Counted from the first letter of the stretch, positions 48,541 to 62,477 are shown. The stretch: 64,000 bases of DNA from Hymenolepis diminuta (GCA_900708905.1 CAADRB010000019.1:623514-687513); one strand, 5' to 3'. Made by a program: numbers and translations. The notes: generated by a model not told the origin, from the letters alone.

Positions 48541-51500
48541 CATATTTCCCTTCCCCCCCCCCCCATTTCAAAAATAGTCTTTATTTCAGTATTGTCCGCA
48601 TCAAATAAATTGCATATTTCTATTAAATTATTCAGGAAATATGTCCGGTTTAAAACAGATTTAATACTATGGCTAAATGAAAATATGAATATTCATTTTT
48701 GCCAATGTTCAATTTTTCATTGTGGCAATCAGTTCTGAAATTAAGTGCTGATATTAAGTAGAAATGTTATTAGCGTAATATGGAAAAGCATAAATTATTA
48801 GCGCGTATCACAAATTTTAGGGGAGATATAATGGGCAAATTTGAATGGAGATTGGTAAAGTGTCTTTTCATTAAAAAGTTGCGCCAAATTTTTTTTGGTT
48901 ACTCTATGCCTATTTAAATGCCTGAAAATCGATTATTTCAAAAAGCTTTTTGTTTTTTCCCTTTTCCGGTTAAAGCATTTGTAGAAAACTCTTTGGAATT
49001 CGTTATTTTTTTTCCGGGACTGGAAAATTTACATTAATTGCAGTGGGCATGATCAACGTAGCTTCACTTAACCATGAACGCTTCATATATTTTGGACCTT
49101 ATATGAGAACACTTCCTTCATCATCTGACAGGAAAATGTAGCAAATATCTTCTCTCTATACTGCAAACAACAGTAATAGTAGTGACATTTCGACTTGTCA
49201 GATGTTTAGGTCTGTCGATCATCAAAAATAATACGCATCCATGATTATCCATGCTGTGTTCTTTTATTTTCTTGCTAAATATCCCCATGTGTGCTTCCTA
49301 TTAGCTTGTGACAGAGGTGGTTATCCATGCGTCCCATTATATTAGCTGCATTCGTTTCAGCAGCATCCATTCCCCTGCCAAGTTAAAGTGTTTTAAAAAG
49401 ATACCTGCATCATTCTTTTTCTAAAATGCTAAACTTGACTACCTGGACAATTATTCTGTTTAAACTTGTTATAGAAATTTATTTGTCATAGAGCGTACAA
49501 TGTTATCAAAGAAGAGAGGGCATTTTAAGTCACCCCTTAGTGCTTACTATTGAGGGTGCACTGATGGTAATTTAATCTATGATTGTGTTATATTATTGAG
49601 CAGATGATATTTTTATTTCTTCAGATAGCGCCGTTGTTATATTTAATATTCTCTTTATCAGAAAATCCTTCCTGAGAGGTGTAAACTAGCACTGTGTGCT
49701 TTTTTTCTCTTTGGGGAGTTTTTTTATCGTAACAGTGGAATAAACAAATACCTCTCCTATGTGGGACACATTTATATCCCTAGGGTAACCGATATCTCTC
49801 ATACATCCCTCTTATCAAATTACTATGTTTTATGCATTTGCCTGTGTTTGTTGGTAAGCGGGTAAGGGGTAAATTATGAGGAAGCATGATACTTCTTTTG
49901 AATATGTGCTTTAAGGATATAAAAGAAGTTGTTTCGCGGTAGTGAACATTGTTCTTACTTCAACGTCAGTGGATAATACAATCTACCTTTGTGGTCGAAC
50001 TTCAGAACCTAAATGCGACGGATTCCAAGTTTAAAAATTGCTCAACGCTAAGAGGTAAATCAGCTCCAGTTGACGTGCATAAATGCTCCTTAAATCAGAA
50101 TAAACCTTCTGAGTGATCCAATAAATGAAACATTAAATCAGATTTGTATCATTATAAAGTCCTTTTATGCTTGCATTTCAGAAAGTCTTATAGGAAAGGG
50201 ATAAAGTACCAAAATAAGTAAAACCAAATTATTTTCTATCCCATTAGATTGACTTTACATAAGTTTAATGAACTCTGAAGTAGTATGGTATGCCAATTAT
50301 AGAAAATAAATCTCTGCGAATAACTGTCTACCAATATGACGGACGTTACAGTTAGTCAATTACTATTTACGCTCCCCTAAATATTATCCATTTAATCCTC
50401 CACAACTCAGAAAATATTAAGGGGTTCAACGAGTTTGGTGAACTAATCGATCTGTACTTTATTTCATGCTTTGTATGTTTAAATTATTTCAAAAGGAAAT
50501 CTTAACTAATTTAAAATTCTCTAATATAAGATGAGAGCTATTTTAATTGTTGCCCTTACTAATATATTATATCCCATCCTCCATGGAGGCAATAAACAAC
50601 TAATATCGTCCAGACAAATTGTTCTGTTCATATTATTCCTCCGATCATTTTCCGGTTCCTTTCTGACTAACTCCCATGGGATTCACGCTTTAATAACAAG
50701 TATGGAGAAACAATTTGCTGTCATAGAAATAAATAAATGTTGAATGTTACAAAATTCCATAAATTTCTTTACCATTTTGTGAATTTTAATTGATGGATGT
50801 CGAGCTGGGTGACGGAATTTTTTACAAAATCCATCAAGTAGACTTGAAAATTTTTTAATTAAATTCGACTCATGGCAACAATTACAGGGTGAGTATGAAA
50901 ATATGACTCATTGTGTTAGAGGTTAATTTTAAATACTGTTAAAATAACAGATTAAAAATATATATAGGCAGTTCTAATATATTTGATGGGTTCAGCTTAG
51001 TTGATTTGAGCAACCTGCATATATTAGCTCTTATATGATATTCGTACTGCATCGACAACTATGAGATGGGAACCGGCAACTAATCTATTAATTTACTATG
51101 AAAATAATTAAATTTGTCTCATTTTGCCATTTGCAAAATATTTTATCCTTAGAAATGGTATTTAAGCCCCTCAGTATCTCACTTTTATTAGAAAGTTTGG
51201 AGAAGCCATCTTTCACTTCCAATTAATTTTGCTCTACATCTATAGAAGTCATTTTTGTTCAGTAACTTAGTTTTCGATATTCAAATGTGGGAGCTGATTT
51301 TCAGCCATCTAAATTCGTGGAAGATTAATTCTGTTCTCAGTCTAACTACGCGCTCATTGATAGTCACTATCTCTTGCCTCATAGCATCAAGAGCGGTAGA
51401 CAATGCTTAGTTGTTGCATGCACTCACCACTCTAACTGCTTTTTACGGTCTCTTGAAGGACAGTCCCATAAAAATGGTCTCCGACACCGAAATTCATTTT

Positions 51501-52306
51501 GCTCGATTAGTTCCACTTTATCCATTTTATATTTGCGTTTAGTCCTCTCTGTTATTGATTGGCAAGAAATGTTAGTTGCTTCAATATATGTCTTATTAGG
51601 GGCAAATCTAAAGACTTCTCCCTTCTATCTCCATCATTTGATTTGTTGCATTATATCAGTCATTTAAATTGCAGACTGAGAAGGTAGAAATTTGGAAAAA
51701 AAGTTTGTTAAAAATCCTAGAAATCTGCACAAAACTTTTGAAACTTATGACATTTTTCATGTTGGCTTTATCTATAGGTAGTTAGTCTACCTAAATTAAC
51801 TCATTATATAATGGTGCAATGTCTGAACCTGGCATACGATTATTGTCACCTATCGCCTCCCAGTTTACCTTAAACTGAGTAAGCAAAAGCGCGTGTATGA
51901 CTTGGTCTATATGACAACAGAAAAGGTATGTAAAACCGTTGTTAGATGCATTCAAGACCGATTGCCTTCTCAACAGAGAATGAATCACTGCGTCATAACT
52001 ATGGCCGCCTTTGACAGCCATAACATGCTGATTAAAATAGGAAATTTCCTATTCATTTTCAATCATTAAGTATTATTCCCTGACGCAGAAAATAATTTGA
52101 TCTCAAAATAATCAAAACACCGTAAAATTTCATTTAGATTGAAAGAGAACCAAATCATTGTAACTATTTAGCCAATTCTTAATTAGAAGCTTCATAAATA
52201 ATAAACGGTTCTGAACGGAGATTATCTGAAGAGGTCTTTAATCCGTTTATATTTCCAAACTTTTATTGTTTTGATTTTGATTTCCTTACATGTTGTTAAT
52301 TGAAAG
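48541..52306. other. Non-coding part of unit III upstream of pseudogene III
   Basis: AT-rich with no gene. The C12 homopolymer at 48553-48564 is an assembly-sensitive spot. From about 51300 the sequence aligns loosely with unit II from about 38350. Confidence 0.5.
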
Positions 52307-54298
52307 ATGCCCTGTTATGCAATCCCTACAAAGAGAAAAGCAAAGATGGGATATGTTTAAATTTTATCTACTCTTAACTCTATCGTTTCTTGGATTTATG
52401 GGCTTCTTATGATAAAAATATGATAAAACACCTGAAAATTCTTAACAATGACTAAGACCTACATAATGAGAAAACCTATATCACTACATCATTCTTTTCT
52501 GCTTTGAGTGCCTCGATCATTTTTCAATCAAGTCCACAAGAATGGGTCCATTCAGACAAAAGAATACCCTAAGTGTGCAGAGCATTTTCGCAGTAATTAA
52601 TCAAATAACCAGAAAGCATCACTCAAAGGAGACCCTCGACAAAAAATGATGCTACTGGCTATACTAAAGTAGGGAGAGTTTTATAATTATCGATGTTCAC
52701 CAATATTAGCATAGAATTTCAGAAAGCTAAGCTCTAATCAGAATCTCTATCCCCGAACGATGGAAGTTCTTCACATGTTCCAACAAAGACAATGACGGCA
52801 AAACTATTTTACTTTCAAATCAATTTCACTACAAATGTCCTCCAAAAAATTATTAGTATCAAGTGATACATCCCAAGTTTCGCGATTCTCTAACCCTCCC
52901 TGTGTTTCATTCTTGAAATGATCCCCTTTTAATGTAAGAGCAGGTTATGGCTATCACAATCAACACGCCTCCTTAAGAGCTGATTTATCTACTACGAATT
53001 TTTTCCTTAATTCCAAGCACAACATTCAAATTTATGAAGATATACATTTTGGCTTTGATTCTAAACTGCTTATTCCTGCTTATAGCGTATGTTGCGGTGT
53101 TTGCTTCTTAAATTCTCCAGTAATTTGAACAGAACTATCATATTCAACTAGCTTCACTAAAAATTTCGTCCGAAAATTGGTAGACAAAGCGCTAGATCTG
53201 GCCACAACTTTCTGAGAACAACCTAAAAATGTTGTTAATACCTTGCAGAGGACCTATTCCAAAGCCTGACCCAAAGTGGATCACAAACACCACCGAAATC
53301 GAATTTGTGCTTATCTCAAAGTCTGCCGACGAACTTCAAAGAAAAACTAAGGTCAAATAAATATGAAAGAACCATCAGTGAGCAACTTTCCTATTACGGG
53401 TAGACAAATGGTCATCAATGCTTTAAAGCGAGTCTGAAAGGATATCAAGTAGTTAAAATAAGTTCGCTTTAACGATCTAAATCATGATTTGAATTTTAAT
53501 GAACATCCTGAAAGTTCAATACCCATTTGCTTTGTCTTTAATGAAATCGTCTTCAAATTTTCAAAATATGCAAATTTATACATTGATTTCAGGATCTTAA
53601 GAGAGATAATAGTTCATCAATGTTTACTACTAAGACTGTAGATTACGCTGCTCTTACAACCTTTCCTCCCCACCCCACCTCCAAATTATCAGTGTTTACT
53701 AAGGTTCATCTAACCTCAGCTCGATCTATCTCCTCTCCGGTTTTGTTTCCATCTATTTCTTCAGTTTCAAATTTTTTCAAGAAATAAGTTTCGATCTCCA
53801 TCATTTGGACTTAATTCTGAATATGTCTCTGGTTTGATACGTTTTCTTCCATCTTCTCTTCCCCTCCAGGCGGATTCTGGAGAATACGGTAACAACTCTA
53901 TTATAACTAGAACCAGATTTGAGAATGGAATAAAGGAAATCGAATAGGGAGTCGCATCTATGCTCACACTCTATCTAAAATATCCCTTTACGGTAAAAGG
54001 AGCTGCCTCTGCATTGTCTGATATTTGACAACTTTCACTGATTAGTCATCACTCTATAAATTTCGTAATTGTTTACTTATACCAAATAAGTACCATATTA
54101 TTTTACCTTATCGCTTAATAGAACGGAATCATCTATTTCAAACGCTATCAAGACATAATGCATGAAACGCGTAATTATGGTCGAGGTGTTTCAAAACTGC
54201 TTATGGCCAAAGTTGAAATTCTCGAAGATCAAATGGAAATTGGGAAATCTTTAAGTATTGCAGCACCCCTCAGTTACATGATTAACAAATTGATCTAA
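52307..54298 (+). pseudogene. NOL4-like pseudogene III (intron-retaining duplicate)
   Basis: Every exon of the 6695-9094 gene has a counterpart: exon 1 near 52307-52345, exon 2 from about 52503, exon 3 at 52723-53086 (AG before it, GTATGT after it), exon 4 at 53162-53461 (exactly 300 nt, as in the intact gene), exon 5 from 53593 after TTTCAG, and exon 6 at 54122-54298. Exon 4 contains six in-frame stops (three TGA, two TAA, one TAG). It still recalls the NFVRK...RIRAYLK region (here NFVRKLVDKALDL and CAYLKVCRR). Exon 6 remains fully open for 58 codons, with RGVSKLLMAKVEILEDQ matching RGVSQMLMKKVEIIEGH of the intact gene. Retained introns show it arose by DNA duplication. The stops abolish the full-length protein; a short product from exon 6 alone is conceivable but unsupported. 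Confidence 0.9.
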
Positions 54299-57200
54299 TA
54301 GTATATTTAATCACCTATTTCTCATCAGGATTTCAATTAAGCATCACTTTTCGTCGATTCTTTATTTGCTCTTATTATCCACTGTAAAACGGTATTTGAG
54401 CGTGATTTTGATAATATTGTTTGTGTTTTTTCTTTAGTCTAACTTTGCTCTTATTTCTCCAACTTACACATCCCCCAATTTCCAACTGTAATGGACACAA
54501 TTGTATGTTTTCATTATTAAAGTATTGACAAAATCAGTAAAGGAGACAGGGATTGAATGGTCAATACGTAGATTTTAATACCCCGAATTTTCTGAAGGTT
54601 ATGGATTTTTTCTTTGTGAACTGTAATTTTTGTTACCGTCTATTCTAATACTATTTAGCGTTCTCGAAAAAAGAGATTACTCTTTTACCGGAGTATTTAC
54701 TAAGTTGTGGTTAAAATTGTCCACAATACCTTCTTCAATCTATTTAAATAATTTTGATTCCTCTATACCAAGAAGCAAACCGAACCAGGCAGTTCGATGT
54801 GGACACATAACTTCAAAAGCGGAGAGCATTTAAAGAAATGATAAAAAAAATTGTTGTTAAAATTTTATTACGGACGACTCTTATCAGTTAAAAAGTCAGT
54901 GAGCATTGGAAACTAGGGATGTGAATTCACTTAGAAACCAGGTGTCAAATCATGAGAGTTGAACTACAGGACATTAGGAAGTTTATTAGGAATGGCACTC
55001 CGCATGAGAAAGTGGGCAGTTCAGTGCATCCAGATAGAGTAGAGCTCCTGATACCCTAAATTGATTACTTAAGTTGACTTAATAGGCTTATTATTTCACC
55101 CCTCACTGGAGCATTTTACTGTTCCGAATGCTGCCATGTCTCCTCCTGATTAAAACGCGAGCAAATTTTAACCAATGCCTTTGTATAATAACAGTACAGC
55201 GAATTGCAACACCTTGCTTTTGGCGCAAATTATGTTGTCTTCCTCTGTTAAGTGAACTAATTAACAATTTACTACGCAATGAATCAAGTAGTAACGCAAT
55301 TAAATCTGCTCATCTAAGAGATTCAAAGTGAGTAGAAATCATTTAACCTCGCAGTAATTTACCTGGTGTCCGCAAGCAGGCGTTTGACTAAAACTGTTAA
55401 ATTCACTCACCATCTGGAAAATTTCTGTTAAAACACCCAACTGTGTAATAGAATGTTCTATTTACGGTTTAGTAGATTTAGATGTAAATGGTCGTATATA
55501 AGATAAGACTTGAATACTGGGTTTAAATCTTGCAATAAAGTGCTTACTTAGGGGGAAGAGGAGGAGAAGGAGAAAGGTAAATGTTTTATTTTAGTCTTGA
55601 CATCATGATTCCTATACAGCTTCAGCCGCAGTTGGTAGCTCTCGTTATCAAAACCTTCATTCCTTGGGATTTTAGGACGTTCACTTAGAGCTTAACTTTC
55701 AAGACAAATGGTAGTAGACGTTATTTCTTGAAAGCGAAGGTTTACATTTTCTTACTCTCTTCTATGTAAAAACCGTCTAAGCTGTATCGTCCGACCTAGC
55801 TTATACAAGAAAAGACCTTATAATACTGATGTACCACCAATAATGTAATCGGTTGCTGTTCACATCAAACTTGCATTCGGAGAGTATTTCAACATTACAT
55901 TTTGAAAGAGAGGACATAAATATTTCAACAATTTCTCAAGGTCACCAGTACGGATGGATTGGCATGAAGCATTTTATAGCTTCGAAATGAAAATTAGTAA
56001 AAGTACATCTGTGTTTGTTTCCCGTTAATTTACTTCTATACAATTTTGTTAATCACATATTTTTTCAACTGGGTTTAAATAAGTTGATCGCGAAGATATT
56101 AAGAAGAACCTATTTCATCTTCTAAAATTTGAAGATCGTGTAATTCAAATCACTAATTCCTAAGACCCATTGAAGAGATGTTTTCCTCTTTGGCCAAATT
56201 TGTCCCATATTTTCACCCGTCTCCCTTTGCATACTCTCAGTTCTAAAAGGATGTGGGCATAGTTGGCTGCATGGACTGTATACCACAATGCCTAAGCTTG
56301 CTTCTGCAATGCCACTACAAATACAGTCTGTCTAGAGGATGATTATATAGCTTTGAATAGCTTGTTGTAAATATAGGGTGTATGGTATTGAGTGGAATCT
56401 CTGATGGTACAAGTGAATAGGTGGCAGTGACGCAGTGTCATGGAATCGGGCCTTATGGATACACATTAGGTGATGTGAATGATCAACTATACTCGTTAAT
56501 TCTGTTAAGTAGGAAGGGTTGTAAAATGCGTTTTTCTCATAGGAGGGATTTCAGGACCCAAATTAATTATTGTTAACACTGTTCTATATGGATCTGAGGA
56601 ACCTACAGCCAATTTTTTCACTCTTCCTTAGAAAATCAAAAAAAAATCAAAATTCGTTGGAAATTTTAAAGTGGTGATTGATTACTGATAATAAGGAAAT
56701 TTAATATCTTTTCAATATTTTCGAATATAAACCGGAACTTTAAAAGAGTTATTACAGATTGAAATCACGATTATTATTTATTTCGACATTCTTCGCCTTA
56801 TATATTTAGAAAAGACAACTAAGAATTTGTTTGAATTGTGAGAGGTAATCGCCACTGAGGTACCGGGCTTTGGTACTTAGGTAAAGCCTAATTGAGAGGA
56901 GTTCTAAAATACGTTTCCATTATTCAAGTTCGCCTTTATCAGAAGGGTATCGAGTTTAAATTTCGACTTTTTTAACGCCTAAGCCCAACTTAAAAGCTAG
57001 TTAGCGGTGGCATTATCAAACCAGACTGGGAATTTAAACGGTAAGTGCCACTCAAATCCCAGCGTACAATTTTGACTGCATTTGTGGACAGGACGTGTAT
57101 TCCCCTCCCCCTCCCATCCATCTCTTTGGATCTTTGAAATTCCGGTCATCCACATTGGTTTGTTAGAATGATGTCGCGTCTGACCCCCACATTTGTTGGC

Positions 57201-59576
57201 CCCACGTCTCCCCAACAAATCGTCGCCTCCCTGTTGGAGTAAATAGTCCGCCACCTGCTCTGTTCAAATAAAATGACTGCCACTAAGCTTTGGACTTCAG
57301 AATCTTAACTCGATTTTAGGATTGGACTATTTGTCTTAGTAAATATTAACTGATATTTCCCCTAAATTAATTAAATATGGTATATTTGAAATTGCAATAG
57401 GGTTAACTATTTAGGAATGTCCACATTTTTTGTGCACTTGCTTTTGAAATGCGTGGGTAACGGTAGAAAACAGTGTAATGTAGTTATTTTGCGCAAATGC
57501 CCTCAAAGAAGAAAGCATTATAGATTGTTTTACAAATATAATGATGTGATCTGGTGCCAAGTTGCAGATGTTTTATGGCCAAGAAAATAGAAAGGTGGTG
57601 AAAATATCAGACGTCATATTGTCATTCGCAAAGCGGCCATTAATTTCCAGAGTCATTTTAGGTGATACATAATGTGGACAAATATACTTGTCAATTTCTT
57701 AGAAATAGCGAAACTAATAGCATAGATTCCAAAACATGAGATGAGCAAGCGACAAATAAAAAGACGGTAATCTGCGGACCAAATCCCTTTATCTTCTCCA
57801 CGGGATTTTATCTCTGAAACCATGCACCGCTTCCCTGAAAAGCAAAATGCATATACCTTTATATTACAAGTGAAAGGCTACCGTTGTATGTGGATGCGAA
57901 AGTAACATAGAATCTCCAAGTAATATAAAAGTCAACTAAGTTCATTTAAAAGTCTTACTGCCAAATGGCGGCCTTGTGAAACAAGGACAGTTTCAATAAT
58001 TTTTGCAGTTTCTAAGTGAGATTAGTAAAGTACTAATCAGAAAATAATGATATTACATTTTTAGTAGTATTACTAAGGCAATATTCGAAGTCTACTAAGA
58101 TCCAATCGTTAATTTCGTTGGTTTCTGAATAGCAGCAAACCTTGCTAAATCCTTAATAAACATCACTATTCAAGGCATTCATAAAATTCTATTTTTCTAA
58201 ATATTCCAAAGAAAATTTCTTTATACGTTGAATCCCATATTCTTTAAAAAATATGAATAGTATAGTTATCACAATTTGCGTTCATGTCACTACAATATAA
58301 AGAAAATGAATGTTGACGCATTAACAAAGCATTGAATTACGAAAGTACAAATCTCACGATTGGCGAAAAGTTCAAAATGGATAAAATATTTTTTGGTGTA
58401 TAAAAAAAGTACTATCGACTTAAGCTGGTGTTAATAGCTTATCACGTAGACAAAAAAATGATAATCGTAATCATTGAAAAGATGACTCTTTGTGAGGTAC
58501 ATGCTGGAAATGAAAGTAAATTCTGGCAGGCCCGGGGCAGACATCTGGAAGAGGAACCTAAAAATGCGCCTCTAAGACTTTTCCCATTGTTTGAGATTGC
58601 TTCTCTTCATTGCTCAGTTTCTGGCAATTAGAGAGGTCGGAAAACATCAGAAGAGATTATTTTAAAGCTTAAAAAACTTAATGTTTGATGTTAAAATAAT
58701 TAATAGCAAGCAAACCGTGATTACTAAATTTTGTGTCATTTTAGCAACGTGAACTTACGATATTTATTTATAAAAAAGCATCTCAGTTTAGACAGCCAAA
58801 GCAACTGAAACATATTACTCATTTCATCAATAAATCTTGCTAGCTCAAAATTGCTGTAACTGATTTCTCTACCAAATGAACTACTAACATTGAAATGACC
58901 TAACACTTTGCTCTCAATAAAAGTAAGAGATGTGTGGAAATTAAAAGTAGTTGCGGTAAGTCGTTTGGACTAGCAAGCAATGAAATGTCTAAATAATCGA
59001 CCATGTTAACTGTTTAGTGAGTATCTGGGTCACAGCTAAGTAGAATCCACATAGGTTAATTGTGACCATTAATAAAAGTATAAAACAAGGCGTATCTCCA
59101 AAAGAAATCAATCAAACCTGGAGAACACATAATGTTAATTTGTTAAATGTAATTCTATTATTTCGTTATAATTCGACTTACTGAAAGACATGAATTTAAA
59201 TTCTAATTATGAGACTCTGATGGCAAATCACAAAAATAAATGATAGTCCTCAAAAATTTGGTAAGTTTCTGCAGGAATACTTTTCGGAAACATCATGGGC
59301 GAGTGGAAAATAATTTCACATTATTTGTGACAGCCCAAGAGAAGGGTTAAATTACATAATTATTAGTAAAGAAACAGAAGAACTTGTTATCAAAAAGCAT
59401 CATACATTTACCAGAAAAAGCTGTGATGAAATTAGAATAACTATAAAATCTTCCGATCTCAGTAAAAAGGCAATGATCAACAATCATTTTGGTCGAAGGG
59501 AAAACGGGAGTTTGTATCTCTTTTATCAACCAGATTTAACCGGTATGATTTCCCATTCAACTCCCTGCATGTGTAC
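54299..59576. other. Intergenic region after unit III
   Basis: No gene I can support. The 56997-57254 minus-strand frame (85 codons, GC-richer, several Cys, Gly and Trp) could be an exon, because an AG precedes its open part, but it matches nothing I know. Other short frames look random. Confidence 0.4.
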
Positions 59577-59580
59577 AAAT

Positions 59581-59648
59581 GAGCATCGAACTTGTGACCT
59601 CTGCCTTCGCAGACAAATATGTTAATCGCCGCGCTACCTTAACCATCG
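59581..59648 (-). repeat. tRNA-like (SINE-like) relic with A and B box
   Basis: On the minus strand TGGTTAAGGTAGCGC (A-box-like, about 59645-59631) is followed about 52 nt later by AGTTCGATGC (B-box-like), the arrangement of an internal RNA polymerase III promoter. The arms do not fold into a clean cloverleaf, and the 5' acceptor strand is not complementary to the 3' side. It is more likely a decayed tRNA-derived SINE than a functional tRNA. Confidence 0.4.
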
Positions 59649-60774
59649 TAAAGAAATGTTTTTTTTGATATTTTATCATACGGTAGTAGATACAACTCAG
59701 CCAGAGTAATTTTCTCAAATTATGATGATCAGGCATTTGATAGCACTCACTTAAGACCTCATTTATTAATGGTATTTAGCATTTACACAAGGTACATTCT
59801 AGCATCTTTTAAAATTTTCACTTTCTCTGGACGACTAATGATATCGCATTTGTTGTATTGAGATCAACTTTACGACCTAAATCGGCAAAGCACATATCAT
59901 GCAACATGTTGGATATCGTTTATAAATTATAATTTCATAAACGAATATGGAAATATATTTGAGCAACTCGTATTACCTATCAGTCAAAATGACCAAGGGT
60001 GACGAAATAAATTATTAACCTGAAAATCAGATTTAATCACTCTCGACCACCTGTAAGAAGAATTACCCAATTACTTACTCGTAGTCTCATCAGATCCATT
60101 TGAATTTATATCACTCATAATTGTCTACTCGTAATGTACTTCGGCGAGTGATTATGAGTCTTAAATGAGTTTAGATCCTATTGTCTAAATTAGTGCTTAT
60201 CTCCAGAAATAATTCTCTTCAGGCTGACTGTCCACAAACTTCTCACATCTGCCAAAATAATTTCCACAGGATACGTCCCTGAGATTATTAATCTTATTGA
60301 TAATTAGATACCATTGCGAAGTTATAAACCTTAAATAAGGGAAAGTAATCACTCTATACCCGTACCTTTTAAAACTTGTGTACTCTTTCTCAGTTTATAA
60401 ACTGAGTAATTTTCAAAATATTTAAGCTGATGCAGGTTTTCTCCAAATCACTTTTAAAACTAACTTCTAACTGAAAGGAACGTTCAAAAATGTAGCAGAG
60501 TGATTATTATGTTGAAAGCATGAATGGTCTTCATAACTCAAATGGCATCTCCTATTCGACCTATATTTATAAATAGAGCAAAATAATACCTAAGCTTGGA
60601 AATACAACATTTTCCTTTGATTTCCAGCAAGCCTTCCTTAATTGGCCCAAGTGGGCCATAGCTTATTAATGGCAAAATGCGAATATTTTTGTGAATTCAA
60701 CTCAAAGATGAAATACATTTTAACTCTGTTCCATAAATTAAATAAACAGATAAACCTCAGATTGAGAAATTGAA

Positions 60775-60842
60775 GTGGAAATATCACACAAGCGCAAGTG
60801 AAGCAGCGATTAACGGGTTCGATGTCCATCGGTGCACATCCA
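60775..60842 (+). repeat. Possible second, partial copy of the tRNA-like relic
   Basis: CAGCGATTAACGGGTTCGATG followed by a CCATCGGTGCACATCCAG-like tail resembles the reverse complement of the 59.6 kb relic (GGCGATTAAC ... AAGTTCGATG, then CATTTGTACACATGCAG). The opposite orientation fits an independent insertion. The similarity is short. Confidence 0.3.
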
Positions 60843-62477
60843 GAACAAAATGGCGAAATGTACTGATTAAGTCTGGCTATGAGAAGGAATGGCAGAATTC
60901 GGATTTCTTCATCAGAGTGGCATCACACAGCTAACCTACCCAAGATGAGTGCTGGAAAATGCTCCCAGATGAGCTCTGTGAAAAAAAGAAACATTGTCTC
61001 TCAAAACTAGTGTGCAAGTGAATAAATGTTAATGATATGAGCATAGAAAACCATATTATGCTAATAATTAATTTCTATTAACAAATTTTACTTTAAATAT
61101 GAATAAATTTACATCTGATCACTTCTATTGAACATGATTCTCATTTATAAAATGTCATCCCATTAAATAATAAAAGTGCGTAACAGAATATGCATAAATG
61201 ATCCTTCTTTTTGTACTTTAATGAAAAAAATTTCACACTTGTCTTTCGCTTTCAAGTGCAAAATTGCTTTCGATTGCACCATTTAATTACCCATGTCAAT
61301 TCCACGGTCTTGACAACAAGTCCCTCCCATGAGATCACTGGTTGCTACCGCGAATCAGTTCTGATTCCAGTATGGAATCTGTCCTAGAAAAGCCTCTGTG
61401 GAAAGCTGAGTTCGTCCAAATTTTTCTCTCTGACACATCAAGCGCGTAACATTCTCTTTATTTATGTTGTCTCGAGGTCCCAAAAGTGGATCGCTGATGG
61501 TCACCCCTCTTTGAATCCCACTGCCCAATATGCCGCTGAAATTAAGTCTATGATTGCGGCCAGTGTCAAAATCAGTTTTACGCCGTGGATGTGCTGCAAT
61601 CAACTTAGTAACCGATTTTGGGGTGATGATGTATTTTTTATTGTCTCCGATGTGCTGTATCCGACGATTGATTAAAGGGAACTTTTCTTAATTACAATTC
61701 ACTCAATAATATGATAATTCTCGTTCATTTAAAAGATGCGCTTTTTGACGTCCAGGACAATTTTTCCTCTTTTAAAAGTGTCCGTTCATAATAGCACAGG
61801 ATGCTATATTTCTTCTTCTTTAGATTAAAATTCATCTAAAAATCTAAAAGGAATCACTGAATTTTCTTTCAAGTTACATACATAATGTTTATTACTAGTG
61901 TTGCATATTCTCTTTTCATCGTTAAATAGATAGTGCGATTGAAAGCGTTGAAAGTTCTTATGCTGAAGGAAACAAAGGTGAGTTTAAAACTTAAGTGTGC
62001 ATGCATGTAAAAATAATTAGATATTGCACAGCCATTTTGATTTTAGTTTAATCCGAATAGGAATTTTTAAAGGTAGACATGTTTAAGATTTGACGAAAAT
62101 GGCGAAAAATTGAAAATTTACGTTTGATTGACGACAATTCCAGAAAATTATCTTAACTAGGAGAGATGTTGATATCATAATGAGCAGTATATAGTCATTT
62201 TCCGATAAATGCTCATAAAAAAAGTATTTGAATATTTTTGAAGTAACAAATGCAAATTGTTTAAATAAGGCAAAAGCCCAAGTCAATTTAAATTGAATAA
62301 TGATTCATGATTCCTCAAATGGTCAATAATTATGAACAAGAACCTTTCAAACTTCCCATCTATTCCATTCTCAAGCACACGGGGTTTTTAACTCTCTACC
62401 AACATGCTCTATATTTGACATTATACCATCCTTATCCTCCAGATATTCTCTTGTTAATTACCAGGCCAATTCTACTC
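60843..62477. other. Intergenic DNA
   Basis: AT-rich. A minus-strand open stretch at 61355-61603 (about 82 codons, no ATG at its start) is GC-richer than its surroundings and looks protein-like, but I recognise no family. Nothing else stands out. Confidence 0.4.

Larger units (their letters stand above)
46195..54298 (+). repeat. Duplicated unit III
   Basis: Contains block C, the mid-unit segment at 47990-48540 and NOL4-like pseudogene III, collinear with units I and II. Core to exon 3 distance is 6540 bp. The right edge is set at the pseudogene stop because I could not extend the alignment further by eye. Confidence 0.7.

Noticed and set aside
48553..48564. C12 run as a functional element
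   Set aside because: A plain homopolymer, more likely a microsatellite or sequencing-sensitive site.
52307..54298. Processed (retrocopied) pseudogene
   Set aside because: Intron-like sequence with AG acceptors is retained between the exon counterparts.
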